In this document: positions 32,097 to 40,829 of the stretch, piece by piece | Position numbering within the stretch: the stretch's first letter is position 1 | Layout of the letters: every line of letters starts with the position of its first letter | NCBI GenBank assembly: GCA_020438295.1 | Contig: JAGQUV010000007.1 | Coordinates: 1 to 64,000 of the forward strand | Origin: Solirubrobacterales bacterium | GTDB lineage: Bacteria; Actinomycetota; Thermoleophilia; Solirubrobacterales; 70-9 | Reading direction: 5' to 3' | Length of the DNA stretch: 64,000 nucleotides | Notes under the pieces: generated by a model | The model's database searches: none | Seen by the model: the letters and a program-made list of their open reading frames with translations, nothing else | Told to the model about the DNA's origin: nothing | Program-made: the position numbers and the translations under genes

Positions 32097-32981
32097 ATGG
32101 AGATCAAGAAGGTAGGCGTAGCCGGCTGCGGCCTGATGGGTCATGGCATCACCCAGGTAAGCGCCGAAGCCGGATACGAAGTCGTCGTGACCGAGCTCGA
32201 CCGGGAGCGGCTGGACGCCGGGATCGGAAAGATCTCCAAGCAGCTGGGCAGGGCAGTCGAGAAAGGCAAGCTGGAACAGTCGGACGCCGACGCCGTCCTC
32301 GACCGGATCAACCCCACCCTCGACCAGGGCGAGTTCGCCGACTGCGACCTGGTGCTCGAGGCGATTACCGAGGACCTCGATCTCAAGCTGGATCTCTGGA
32401 AGCAGCTGAGCGGCATCGTCAAGGAAGGGGCCCTCTTCGCGACGAACACCTCGTCGCTCCCGGTGATCACCCAGGCGGCGACCACCGATCGCCCGGAAAA
32501 CTTCATCGGGCTACATTTCTTCAACCCGGTTCAGCGGATGCCGCTGCTCGAGGTGATCCAGTCGGTCGCCTCGTCGCCCGAGGCGATGGCGGCCGGCCTC
32601 GCCTACGGAGAGAAGCTGAACAAGACGACGGTGGAGACCAAGGACAAGGCCGGCTTCATCGTCAACCGGCTGCTGGTCCCCTATCTGCTCGACGGAATCC
32701 GGGGACTGGAAGAGGGCATCGGCTCGATCGAGGAGATCGACCTGGCGATGAAGGCCGGAGCCGGTCACCCGATGGGCCCGCTCACCCTGGCCGACTTCGT
32801 CGGTCTCGACACCCTGGATTCGATCGCCGGCGTGATGTTCGACGAGTTCCGCGAACGCCGCTTCGCCGCACCGCCGACCCTGAGGAAGATGGTTGCGGCC
32901 GGCTTCTACGGTGTGAAATCCGGTCGCGGCTTCTACGACTACTCCGGCGAGAAGCCGGTTGCGGTGAACCCGGGCCTTTAA
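32097..32981 (+). CDS. hbd: 3-hydroxybutyryl-CoA dehydrogenase
   Basis: 294 residues of the L-3-hydroxyacyl-CoA dehydrogenase family. NAD site G-C-G-L-M-G-H-G-I, catalytic region N-T-S-S-L-P, G-L-H-F-F-N-P-V and the C-terminal substrate lobe with G-x-G-H-P-M-G-P-L are complete. It would interconvert (S)-3-hydroxybutyryl-CoA and acetoacetyl-CoA. In this window it can link ketone-body enzymes to crotonyl-CoA formation if a crotonase lies elsewhere. Ribosome site AGGAGG 9 bases before the ATG. Confidence 0.92.
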   Translation: MEIKKVGVAGCGLMGHGITQVSAEAGYEVVVTELDRERLDAGIGKISKQLGRAVEKGKLEQSDADAVLDRINPTLDQGEFADCDLVLEAITEDLDLKLDLWKQLSGIVKEGALFATNTSSLPVITQAATTDRPENFIGLHFFNPVQRMPLLEVIQSVASSPEAMAAGLAYGEKLNKTTVETKDKAGFIVNRLLVPYLLDGIRGLEEGIGSIEEIDLAMKAGAGHPMGPLTLADFVGLDTLDSIAGVMFDEFRERRFAAPPTLRKMVAAGFYGVKSGRGFYDYSGEKPVAVNPGL

Positions 32982-33006
32982 GCCCGGGTCGGACGGAGCG
33001 GAGGCC

Positions 33007-34533
33007 GTGAGCAAGGTGGATCTCGACGCCGCCCTCCGGGCTGCACTGGGCGGCGGACCCGAGCGCCATCACGCCAAGACCGCCGAGCAGGGCAAGCTAC
33101 CGGTCCGGGAGCGGGTCGCCCTACTGGTCGACGACGACAGTTTCGTCGAAGAAGCACTGCTGGCCAACTGGGACCAGGAGGGTCTCGGGGCGGATGGCGT
33201 GGTCACCGGTACCGGGCTGGTCGACGGCCGCCCGGTGGCGTTGATGGCCAACGACCCGACCGTCAAGGCAGGCTCCTGGGGCCCGAAGACGGTCGAGAAG
33301 ATCCTCCGCATCCAAGAGAAGGCGATCGCGCAGGAAATCCCGATGGTCTACATGGTCGACTCGGCCGGAGCCAGGATCACCGAACAGGTCCGCATGTTCC
33401 CGGGCCGGCGCGGGGCCGGGCGGATCTTCTACAACGAGGTCAGGATGTCGGGGCGGGTCCCGCAGATATGTCTGCTGTTCGGTCCGAGCGCGGCCGGCGG
33501 CGCCTACATCCCGGCCTTCTGCGACGTGGTGATCATGCGCGCCGGCAATGCCTCGATGTACCTGGGATCTCCGCGGATGGCGGAGATGGTGATCGGCGAG
33601 TCGGTCTCGCTGGAGGAGATGGGTGGCGCGAAGATGCACACGTCGACGTCGGGCTGCGGACACTTTCTGGTCAAGACCGACCGGCAGGCGATCGAGACGG
33701 GCCGCCGTTATCTCGGCTACATGCCGACCAACTGGCGTGGGGAACCTCCTGCGGCCGAGGCCGCGGAGCCCGTCTCGTCGGCTGATATCGACGCGATCAT
33801 CCCGTCCGACGAGAACGTCCCGTTCGACATGGTCGACCTGCTCGATGCCCTGCTCGACGCCAACTCGTTCACCCAGGTGCACGAGCGCTGGGCGAAGGAG
33901 CTGATCGTCGGATACGGCCGCCTGGGAGGCGAGGTCGTCGGGGTCGTGGCCAACCAGCCCAAGCAGAAGGGCGGGGTGTTGTTCGTCGACTCGGCCGACA
34001 AGGCGGCCCGGTTCATCAGCACCTGCAATGCGTTCAACGTCCCGCTGTTGTTCCTGGCCGACGTCCCCGGCTTCATGATCGGGACCGCGGTCGAGCGACA
34101 AGGCATCATCCGTCACGGGGCCAAGATGATCTCGGCCGTGTCGGAGGCGACGGTGCCGAAGATCTCGGTGGTGGTGCGCAAGGCCTACGGCGCCGGCCTC
34201 TACGCGATGGCCGGGCCGGCCTTCGAGCCCGACTGCTGCATCGCCCTGCCCAGCGCCTCGATCGCGGTGATGGGGCCGCAGGCGGCGGTCAACGCCGTCT
34301 TCTACAACCAGATCCAGGCGATCGAAGACGAGGCCGAGCGCGAGCGGTTCATCGCCGAAAAGCGTGAGGAATACGCCGAGGGCGTGGACCTGCTCCACCT
34401 CGCCTCGGAGATGGTCGTCGACACGGTGATCGAATCGAAGGATCTCCGGCGGGAGCTGATCAGCCGGTTCAGGCTGGCCGAGGGTCGCGAGCGCTCGTTC
34501 ACCGAGCGCCGCAACCCGATCACCCCGGCCTGA
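33007..34533 (+). CDS. pccB: Acyl-CoA carboxylase carboxyltransferase (beta) subunit
   Basis: 508 residues with both crotonase-like halves of a biotin-dependent carboxyltransferase: G-A-R-I-T-E-Q in the first, G-G-A-Y-I-P-A-F, and D-V-P-G-F-M-I-G plus A-Y-G-A-G-L-Y-A-M in the second. Propionyl-CoA is the most useful substrate here because Mcl releases it, but acetyl-, methylcrotonyl- or another acyl-CoA cannot be excluded. No biotin carboxylase (alpha) subunit is in the window. It follows hbd by 25 bases. Confidence 0.88.
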   Translation: MSKVDLDAALRAALGGGPERHHAKTAEQGKLPVRERVALLVDDDSFVEEALLANWDQEGLGADGVVTGTGLVDGRPVALMANDPTVKAGSWGPKTVEKILRIQEKAIAQEIPMVYMVDSAGARITEQVRMFPGRRGAGRIFYNEVRMSGRVPQICLLFGPSAAGGAYIPAFCDVVIMRAGNASMYLGSPRMAEMVIGESVSLEEMGGAKMHTSTSGCGHFLVKTDRQAIETGRRYLGYMPTNWRGEPPAAEAAEPVSSADIDAIIPSDENVPFDMVDLLDALLDANSFTQVHERWAKELIVGYGRLGGEVVGVVANQPKQKGGVLFVDSADKAARFISTCNAFNVPLLFLADVPGFMIGTAVERQGIIRHGAKMISAVSEATVPKISVVVRKAYGAGLYAMAGPAFEPDCCIALPSASIAVMGPQAAVNAVFYNQIQAIEDEAERERFIAEKREEYAEGVDLLHLASEMVVDTVIESKDLRRELISRFRLAEGRERSFTERRNPITPA

Positions 34534-34580
34534 CCGACCGGTCCCGGATCCGGCCGAGCCGCCCTGCCGTCGGCGGCCGC

Positions 34581-36581
34581 CTACCCGAGCTGCCGGGCGT
34601 AATCGGCAAAGAAGTCGAGGCTTTCGGGGTTGGCCAGCGAATCGCGGCTGGCCGCCTGATCGGCGGGCGTCCCGGCGAGGATGCGCTTGACCGGGACTTC
34701 GAGGATCTTTCCGCTAAGGGTGCGGGGGACCGACTCCACCTCGACGACCTCATCGGGGACGTGGCGGGGCGAGCACCTTGCGCGGACTTCCCGCGCGACG
34801 CGGTCGCTGAGCCGACCGTCCAGTTGGCAACCGTCGGCCAGCACCACGAACAGCGGCATCCACCCTTCGGTGCCGGGCTTCGGGATATCGACCACCAGTG
34901 CGTCGGTGATTTCCGGCAGGGCCAGCACCGCCCGGTAGATCTCGGCCGTGCCCATCCGTATCCCGCCGCGGTTGATGGTCGAGTCCGAGCGGCCATGGAT
35001 CACCGCGGTTCCGCGCGAGGTGATCTCGATCCAGTCGCCGTGTCGCCAAACGCCCGGGTAGTGGTCGAAGTAGCTCTCCCGGTACTTCGAGCCGTCCTCG
35101 TCGCCCCAGAAGTAGATCGGCATCGAAGGCATCGGCTCGGTGATGACCAGTTCGCCGACCTCTCCGGTCAGCGGTTTCCCCGATTCGTCCCAGGCCTCCA
35201 CGGCGGCTCCGAGCGCGCGCCCCTGGAGCTCGCCCCGGTAGACCGGCAGGGTCGGCACGCCGCCGACGAACGCCGTGCAGAGATCGGTCCCGCCGCTGGT
35301 CGAAAAGAGCCAGGTGTCGCTGCCGATCCGATCGTAGACCCAGTCGAAGCCTTCCGGGGCAAGCGGCGAGCCGGTCGACCCGACGGCCCGCAACCTGGAT
35401 AGATCGCGACCCCGGGCGGGCTCGACGCCGGCCTTCATGCAGGCCGAGATGTATGAGGCGGAGGTGCCGAAACAGGTGACCCCGGCGTCGGCGGCGAGCT
35501 GCCAGAGGGTCTCCATGTCGGGATGCCCCGGGTTGCCGTCGTAGACGACGATCGCTGCCTCGGTCAGCAGGCAGGAGACCAGGAAGTTCCACATCATCCA
35601 GCCGGTCGTCGTGAACCAGAAGACGCGGTCACCCGGACCGGCATCCAGGTGGAGGTTCATCTTCTTCAGGTGCTCGAGCAGGATGCCGCCCTGGCTTTGC
35701 ACGATCGGCTTGGGCAGGCCGGTGGTGCCGGACGAGTACAACACCCACAACGGGTGGGCGAACGGTACCCGCGTGAAGGTGAGCTCGGCAGCCGGATCGG
35801 TAGCCAGCAGGTCGGCCCAGGTCGAGCATTCCGGGATGCCGGTCAGCTCGGGGCTGGGGTCCAGGTAGGGCAGGACCACCACCCGTTCGAGCGACGGCAT
35901 CGAACGGGCCAGCTCGCCGACCACCCCGCGACGGTCGAATTCCTTGCCCCCGTACGTGTAGCCGTCCACCGCCAGCAGCACCTTCGGCTCGATCTGGGCG
36001 AAGCGGTCGGTAACGGCACCGGCGCCGAAATCCGGTGAGCAGCTCGACCAGACCGCTCCCAGGCTGGCGGTGGCGAGGAAGGCGACGATGGTCTCCGGCG
36101 TGTTCGGCAGATAGCCGACTACCCGGTCGCCCGGGCCGACCCCGAGCGCCTTCAGGCCGGCTGCCGCGGCCGCGACGCCGGCCCTGAGTTCACCCCAGCT
36201 GGTCTCGGTCAGCGGGCGGGTCTCGGAAGCGGCGAAGATCGCGACGGCCGAGTCGTCGCGGTCGCGGAAGATGTGCTCCGCGTAGTTCACCTCCGCTCCC
36301 TCGAACCAGCCGGCACCGGGCATCGTCCTCGTGTCGAGGACCCGTTCGTAGCTTCCGGACGAGATCACCGCGAAGTAGTCCCAGATCGTCTGCCAGAACT
36401 GCTCAGGTTCCGAGGCCGACCATCGCCAGAGCTGGTCGTAGTCGTCGAATTCCAGCTGCCTCTCCTCCCGCAGCCAATCGACGTACGCGGTCAGCTTGGA
36501 TCCGGCCACCGCTTCGGCCGACGGCTGCCAGAGAGGTCGATCTGCCGCCCCGTCGCCCGAAGCTTCAGCCCCGGGTGACAT
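34581..36581 (-). CDS. aacS: Acetoacetyl-CoA synthetase
   Basis: 666 residues of the ANL adenylate-forming family, acetoacetate-CoA ligase subgroup: N-terminal L-W-Q-P-S, then F-E-G-A-E-V-N-Y-A-E-H, the P-loop Y-S-S-G-T-T-G-L-P-K, and G-R-S-D-S-T-I-N-R-G-G near the C-terminus with a late catalytic Lys in S-G-K-I. It activates acetoacetate with ATP. The start is ATG 36581, which overlaps the end of the upstream gene by 17 bases; the frame beyond it reads through that gene. It is convergent with pccB. Confidence 0.92.
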   Translation of the reverse strand: MSPGAEASGDGAADRPLWQPSAEAVAGSKLTAYVDWLREERQLEFDDYDQLWRWSASEPEQFWQTIWDYFAVISSGSYERVLDTRTMPGAGWFEGAEVNYAEHIFRDRDDSAVAIFAASETRPLTETSWGELRAGVAAAAAGLKALGVGPGDRVVGYLPNTPETIVAFLATASLGAVWSSCSPDFGAGAVTDRFAQIEPKVLLAVDGYTYGGKEFDRRGVVGELARSMPSLERVVVLPYLDPSPELTGIPECSTWADLLATDPAAELTFTRVPFAHPLWVLYSSGTTGLPKPIVQSQGGILLEHLKKMNLHLDAGPGDRVFWFTTTGWMMWNFLVSCLLTEAAIVVYDGNPGHPDMETLWQLAADAGVTCFGTSASYISACMKAGVEPARGRDLSRLRAVGSTGSPLAPEGFDWVYDRIGSDTWLFSTSGGTDLCTAFVGGVPTLPVYRGELQGRALGAAVEAWDESGKPLTGEVGELVITEPMPSMPIYFWGDEDGSKYRESYFDHYPGVWRHGDWIEITSRGTAVIHGRSDSTINRGGIRMGTAEIYRAVLALPEITDALVVDIPKPGTEGWMPLFVVLADGCQLDGRLSDRVAREVRARCSPRHVPDEVVEVESVPRTLSGKILEVPVKRILAGTPADQAASRDSLANPESLDFFADYARQLG

Positions 36582-37863
36582 TTCTCTTCCTCGGCGCCGC
36601 GTCGGCTTTTCGAGCGTCGGGCCCGCTTCCGGACCGAGCGGCCTCTGCCGGCTTCGTTCCGCTCCCGACCCGGTTGTCGCCCTGGTCGGGGTTCGCGTCG
36701 CTGTCGCCGCCGTCCCCGTCGTCGCCCGGGTGGGCCGACGCGTCGGGCCTGAACGAAGCCGATTCCAGGCCCCCGTCGGCCAGGTCGAGCCCCGTGTCGA
36801 CTGCCTCGTCGTCGCGACCGACAATCGTGACCGCCCTGATACCCCTGCGTCGTGCCGCGACCGCGCCGGTTGTGGTTCGGAGGATCGCCGGTTCCGGGTC
36901 GAGCCGGCAGTCGGCGGCGAGCTCGGAGTTCATCCTGAGGGTGGCGAGGTCGCCTTCCCGGGCGGTGATCTGGATGCGCTCGGCCGATTCATCCCCGACG
37001 ATGAAGTTGATGACCAGTGCGTTGTTGGCACTCATCTCGAGCGGGGCTCGCCTGAAGAACTGGGACCCACCTGCGCCGGTGGCCGACTCGGCCCCGAAGA
37101 AGCAGACCCCTATTCCCTGTTCCGCTTCATCTGAATCAAGCAGTTCGTCGAGCACCTCGAACAGAATCCCGGGCGCCGCCGGATCGCCTTCTTCGGCGAT
37201 CGGCCGGCCGGCCATCCGGCGATCGATCTGGGCCACGATCATCGAGAGCAGGACGACCGAGCCAAGCATCTGGAGCAGGCCGGTCGCGAGCCCGTCGATC
37301 TCTGCCAGCCGCAGCATGGTCGCCGCGAAGAGGGGGATCATGCCGGCCCAGAGCACGATCCGGTCGGAAGTTAGTCGGCCCGAGAACCTCCGGGACAGCC
37401 ATTCACCGGCCGGGTAGGCGTCCGGGATGTCATACCCGGCGGTCAGCACGATCCCGATGCCACCGCTCCAGACCGGGCCGACGGGAGGGGAGAGGACGTT
37501 CTGGGAGCTCCGCTTCGGGATCAGACGCCCCAGCAGGTTCAGTCCGAGGGCCCGCTCGGAATAAAACGAAAAGGCCACGGCCAGGCAGATCGTCGCCCCG
37601 AGCAGCGGCGCCGTCAGCCCCAGCAGCCCTCCCCCGACCGAGAGGGCGGCATGGATCACGACCGACCCCGCTTCAGAGGGCCGCACCGCGATCGGCTCGA
37701 CCTCGGTCTTCAGGCCTCTCCGCTCGAGTTCGGCCGCCAACCGGTTCGCCGCCTGGCGCTCGCCTTCGCTGGCCGGTATGCCGGTGGTGGGGCTTTCTTC
37801 GTCTGAGGTACCTATGCGAATTCCTTTCGGGAGTTCGATGCGGCGGGTGGGAATCGAACCCAC
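36565..37863 (-). CDS. M28-like membrane protein, apparently catalytically degenerate
   Basis: Up to 432 residues. The N-terminal P-T-T-G-I-P-A-S-E-G-E-R-Q-A-A-N-R-L and later S-Q-N-V-L are typical of membrane M28 peptidases of this lineage, and there are about four hydrophobic helices. The zinc motif is broken: T-A-G-Y-D replaces A-H-Y-D, and G-A-E-S replaces the G-x-E-E pair. The C-terminal 80 residues are an acidic Asp/Gly linker. The only standard start, GTG 37863, lies inside the tRNA-Leu gene, so the true start may be a rare codon near 37815-37825 behind AAAGGA. Confidence 0.6.
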   Translation of the reverse strand: MGSIPTRRIELPKGIRIGTSDEESPTTGIPASEGERQAANRLAAELERRGLKTEVEPIAVRPSEAGSVVIHAALSVGGGLLGLTAPLLGATICLAVAFSFYSERALGLNLLGRLIPKRSSQNVLSPPVGPVWSGGIGIVLTAGYDIPDAYPAGEWLSRRFSGRLTSDRIVLWAGMIPLFAATMLRLAEIDGLATGLLQMLGSVVLLSMIVAQIDRRMAGRPIAEEGDPAAPGILFEVLDELLDSDEAEQGIGVCFFGAESATGAGGSQFFRRAPLEMSANNALVINFIVGDESAERIQITAREGDLATLRMNSELAADCRLDPEPAILRTTTGAVAARRRGIRAVTIVGRDDEAVDTGLDLADGGLESASFRPDASAHPGDDGDGGDSDANPDQGDNRVGSGTKPAEAARSGSGPDARKADAAPRKRNVTRG

Positions 37864-37922
37864 ATGCCCTCGCGGGCAATGGATTTTGAATCCATCGCGT
37901 ATACCAGTTCCGCCACCGCCGC
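37839..37922 (-). tRNA. tRNA-Leu (anticodon CAA)
   Basis: 84 bases. 7-bp acceptor GCGGCGG/CCGCCGC with discriminator A, anticodon stem ATGGA/TCCAT with loop TTCAAAA (anticodon CAA), a long class II variable arm and T-loop GGTTCGATTCC. CCA is not encoded. Its 3' half overlaps the 5' end of the M28-like frame. Confidence 0.95.
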
Positions 37923-38023
37923 GGGCCCGCGCAGTCTATGCAGAACCGGGGGCATCGGCGATCCGGCGCACCGGCCCACACCCGGGCCCCGCCCGGTCCA
38001 CGCCGAAGCGCTGGGATGCGTCA

Positions 38024-38563
38024 CTAGGCGGAGGTCGCCGTGGCCGAGCCCGGCCCCGGGGATGAAGCGGGCGGCGTCACGTCGTCACCGGAGCCGATCG
38101 GCCGTTCCACCTCGACGTGCCACTCCTGGTTAACCCCGAGCGAGCAGGCCACGGTCAGGACGATCTGAACCAGCGCGAAGATGATCACGAACACCCCGAG
38201 CAGTTCGCTGGGCAGGGCCCCTTCGTCGAAGCCTGCCTTGTTGCGGTCGAACCACGAGCCAAAGCCGATCGCCGCGAAGATGAACATCAGGACCGCGATC
38301 GCTACGGTGAGCGAAAGCGCCCCGCGGCTCCACTTGAAGATCAGGTAGGCGTTCAGCAGATAGAGCGCGGACAGGGCGATCAGGATTATCCCGTACCTCG
38401 ACCCGCCGTTCAGTACCGGCCAGCCTCCGAACGCCACGAGCAACATCAGGACCGCGGAAACGACCATGAGCAGCACGATCAGGAACCGCGTCGTCTGGCT
38501 GCTCGCCTTCTCTCGATTGGGTCGCCAGAGCTCGTAGCCCGGCCTCGCCTCTCCGATGGCCAT
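38024..38563 (-). CDS. Four-helix membrane protein of unknown function
   Basis: 179 residues with four predicted transmembrane helices (about 27-47, 56-75, 83-103 and 122-143), a polar N-terminus and a Pro/Ser/Gly-rich C-terminal tail. No family I can name. ATG 38563 has TATGAT 6 bases upstream, so the message should be leaderless. Confidence 0.65.
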   Translation of the reverse strand: MAIGEARPGYELWRPNREKASSQTTRFLIVLLMVVSAVLMLLVAFGGWPVLNGGSRYGIILIALSALYLLNAYLIFKWSRGALSLTVAIAVLMFIFAAIGFGSWFDRNKAGFDEGALPSELLGVFVIIFALVQIVLTVACSLGVNQEWHVEVERPIGSGDDVTPPASSPGPGSATATSA

Positions 38564-38569
38564 GGAGCG

Positions 38570-38575
38570 ATCATA
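38570..38575 (-). promoter_or_regulatory. -10 box TATGAT, leaderless start
   Basis: On the minus strand TATGAT ends 6 bases before ATG 38563. Confidence 0.5.
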
Positions 38576-38658
38576 GAAACATTCGCGGACGGCCGTCGCC
38601 GTCGCGGTTCGATCGGTGCGAACATGTCGCCGGTGCGGATGTGCCCCATCCCCGCCGA

Positions 38659-38742
38659 TGCGGACGTGGCGGAACTGGTAGACGCGTCAGGTTTAGGTCC
38701 TGGTACCCGAGAGGGTGTGGAGGTTCGAGTCCTCTCGTCCGC
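38659..38742 (+). tRNA. tRNA-Leu (anticodon UAG)
   Basis: 84 bases. Acceptor GCGGACG/CGTCCGC with discriminator A, anticodon stem TCAGG/CCTGG with loop TTTAGGT (anticodon TAG), class II variable arm and GGTTCGAGTCC T-arm. No encoded CCA. Confidence 0.95.
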
Positions 38743-38849
38743 ATGACCCGGGCCTCGGCAGGGGCAGCCGGGCGATCGTCATTCGCCATTCGGGCGGGGT
38801 CCCACCGGTCGGCGTGACCGCCCGTCGGCCCTCATGCGGCAACTATGAT

Positions 38850-39662
38850 GTGCCGATCGACGACCGGATCGAACAACACACATCGTCCTGGTCGGGTCTG
38901 GAGCTGCTCGAGGTCCAGCCGGACGATCCCGATGGCAGGACCCCGGTCCTTTTCGTTCACGGGGCCGGACACGGCGCCTGGTGCTGGGAGAACTGGCTGA
39001 CCGCGACCGCCGACGCGGGCCACCCGGCCTACGCGCTTTCGCTGTCGGGGCACGGGGGGAGTGGCGGCTCACTGCTGAGGTCACATCTCGGCACTTACGC
39101 CGACGAAGTGATCCGGACCGCCGCCTCGCTTCCCCGGCAGCCGGTCATCGTCGGTCACAGTCTCGGCGGGCTGGTCGTCCAGAAGGCGATCGCCCGCTAT
39201 CCGGCCCGTGCCGCCGTGCTGGTGGCCCCGATCGCGGCCCGCCCTGGCCTGCTCACCCTGGCGGCGATCGCCCGGCGGCACCCGGGTGACGCTGCGAAGG
39301 TGATGGCCGGGGGCTCGCTTCCGATGCGCGAGGACTACCTTTTCGAGGAGCTCGAGCCAGAAGTCGCTACCGGCTATTCGGGCCGGTGCGGCAACGAGTC
39401 CCCTTGGGCCCAGTTCCAGGTACTGCTCCACCTGCCGGCCCGGCCGCCGAAAGGAGGGGCCCCGGTCCTGGTGCTCGGCACCCCCGACGACGCCCTTATC
39501 CCGATCGATGACGTACGTGACACCGCCCGGCGCTACGACGCCGAGCTGATCGAGTTCCCCGGCATCGGGCACGACCTGATGCTCGACCGCCGCTGGGCAG
39601 AGCCGGCCGAGGCGATGCTCGGCTGGATCGACTCGGTCGAGTCGATCGCCGAAGCCGCCTGA
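38850..39662 (+). CDS. Alpha/beta-hydrolase
   Basis: 270 residues from GTG 38850. Oxyanion motif H-G-A-G-H-G-A-W, nucleophile elbow G-H-S-L-G-G, late acid L-G-T-P-D-D-A and His in G-I-G-H-D-L-M complete the triad. This is the esterase/methylketone-synthase-like subgroup without a signal peptide. The frame runs back into the tRNA-Leu gene, so a start near 38715 is rejected. Substrate unknown. Confidence 0.8.
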   Translation: MPIDDRIEQHTSSWSGLELLEVQPDDPDGRTPVLFVHGAGHGAWCWENWLTATADAGHPAYALSLSGHGGSGGSLLRSHLGTYADEVIRTAASLPRQPVIVGHSLGGLVVQKAIARYPARAAVLVAPIAARPGLLTLAAIARRHPGDAAKVMAGGSLPMREDYLFEELEPEVATGYSGRCGNESPWAQFQVLLHLPARPPKGGAPVLVLGTPDDALIPIDDVRDTARRYDAELIEFPGIGHDLMLDRRWAEPAEAMLGWIDSVESIAEAA

Positions 39663-39683
39663 ATCGGCGGACGACCCCGGCCT

Positions 39684-40463
39684 TCAGGATTTCGGGCCGA
39701 CGAACGAGTCGAGCAGCGCCACGCTGTTCCGGTGCGAGACCGAGATATTGCGCCAGTTCGAGCGGCTCCATCGGATCCCGACCAGGTCGCACGCATCACA
39801 GAAGATCCGCCGGATGTCGGCCGAGTAGTTGGTGAAGAAGTAGCGCGGATAGGTGTACTCCTTCGGGCCACCCTTCAGCTCGACGGAAAACGTGTTCAGG
39901 CACCGCGAGCCGTCGGAATGGATCAGCCCCCGGATCAACCACTTCGGGTGTTCATCAGCGATTTCCTGCTGCCAGTCTTCCAGCTTGATCTCCCTTTCGT
40001 GCTTCTTCCCGGGGCCGTGCTGTGGGAAGACCTCAGGCCAGAAAGGGCTGTACGAAGTCAGCCGGAGGCAGTCCGAATCTTTCCGGCGGTAGCGGCCGAT
40101 TCTCGTCCCCAGCAGGCCTGACAACACACCGGCACATTCTTCGATCAGATCCGGATAGGCCGAATCGAGGTAGATGTGGAGTCCAAAATGGTCCCGCCCG
40201 CTGCTCCCGTGGCGGGTGATGGTGCCGTCGCCCAGGTACATGCCGAGCAGGTACGAATAACCGGCAAGATCGGGCGGTCGCCAGTCGGCCGGTAGCCTCC
40301 TGGGAGCAGGGTCCGTCCAAGGAATTCCCCGGCGCCGCCACCGCTGAACGGTGGCCCTCCCGACGCCGGTTCGCCGCGAGATCTCGTAGTCGGACAGTCC
40401 GGTACCCAGCAGTTCGCCGACCGCCAGGCGGGACTCTCTTGGCAAGATCTTTGGCACGAACAC
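39684..40463 (-). CDS. Free-standing LAGLIDADG-type protein with N-terminal HTH
   Basis: 259 residues. A helix-turn-helix (about 21-46, S-D-Y-E-I-S-R-R-T-G-V-G-R-A-T-V) precedes a two-motif LAGLIDADG core: Y-L-L-G-M-Y-L-G-D79-G and L-I-R-G-L-I-H-S-D184-G. Both catalytic acidic positions are kept, as in monomeric homing endonucleases, but similar actinobacterial proteins may be regulators (compare WhiA). It sits among tRNA genes and is not inside an intron or intein. Confidence 0.75.
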   Translation of the reverse strand: MFVPKILPRESRLAVGELLGTGLSDYEISRRTGVGRATVQRWRRRGIPWTDPAPRRLPADWRPPDLAGYSYLLGMYLGDGTITRHGSSGRDHFGLHIYLDSAYPDLIEECAGVLSGLLGTRIGRYRRKDSDCLRLTSYSPFWPEVFPQHGPGKKHEREIKLEDWQQEIADEHPKWLIRGLIHSDGSRCLNTFSVELKGGPKEYTYPRYFFTNYSADIRRIFCDACDLVGIRWSRSNWRNISVSHRNSVALLDSFVGPKS

Positions 40464-40540
40464 ATGTTCGCACCGTCATCGGATGCCAACCCGTGCGCGC
40501 GGGAACGCCCGTGGCCGGGACGCCGCTAGGATGGCCATCC

Positions 40541-40612
40541 GGGGCAATGATGTCAACGGTAGCATGATGGTCTCCAAAACCATTCGTCCAGGTTCGAATC
40601 CTGGTTGCCCCG
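40541..40612 (+). tRNA. tRNA-Trp (anticodon CCA)
   Basis: 72 bases. Acceptor GGGGCAA/TTGCCCC, discriminator G, anticodon stem ATGGT/ACCAT with loop CTCCAAA, T-arm CCAGGTTCGAATCCTGG. TAGGAT at 40527-40532 could be its -10 box. No encoded CCA. Confidence 0.95.
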
Positions 40613-40683
40613 CTCGATCCGGCCGGCCGAACGACGCTCGGATTCATGCGAGTCAAGGATCCACCTTCAGGAATCTCCTCTCC

Positions 40684-40689
40684 TATAAT
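40684..40689 (+). promoter_or_regulatory. -10 box TATAAT of the tRNA-Gly gene
   Basis: A consensus TATAAT 18 bases upstream of tRNA-Gly. Such a perfect hexamer is rare in this GC-rich window. The -35 region is not clear. Confidence 0.5.
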
Positions 40690-40707
40690 CGGAACCGATT
40701 GAAGCGC

Positions 40708-40778
40708 GCGGGTGAGGTGTATCGGTTGCACAGGAGCCTTCCAAGCTCCTAGGGCGGGTTCGACTCCCGTCACCCGCT
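40708..40778 (+). tRNA. tRNA-Gly (anticodon UCC)
   Basis: 71 bases. Acceptor GCGGGTG/CACCCGC, discriminator T, anticodon stem GGAGC/GCTCC with loop CTTCCAA, T-arm CGGGTTCGACTCCCG. No encoded CCA. Confidence 0.95.
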
Positions 40779-40829
40779 TGCCCGCCCGGCGCCGCCGGCC
40801 GCGGCCCCGATAAAGTCCCGGCTCACGCA

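Noticed and set aside
38715-38849. Upstream extension of the alpha/beta-hydrolase into tRNA-Leu.
   Set aside because: The first part is the tRNA 3' end; homology begins only after GTG 38850.
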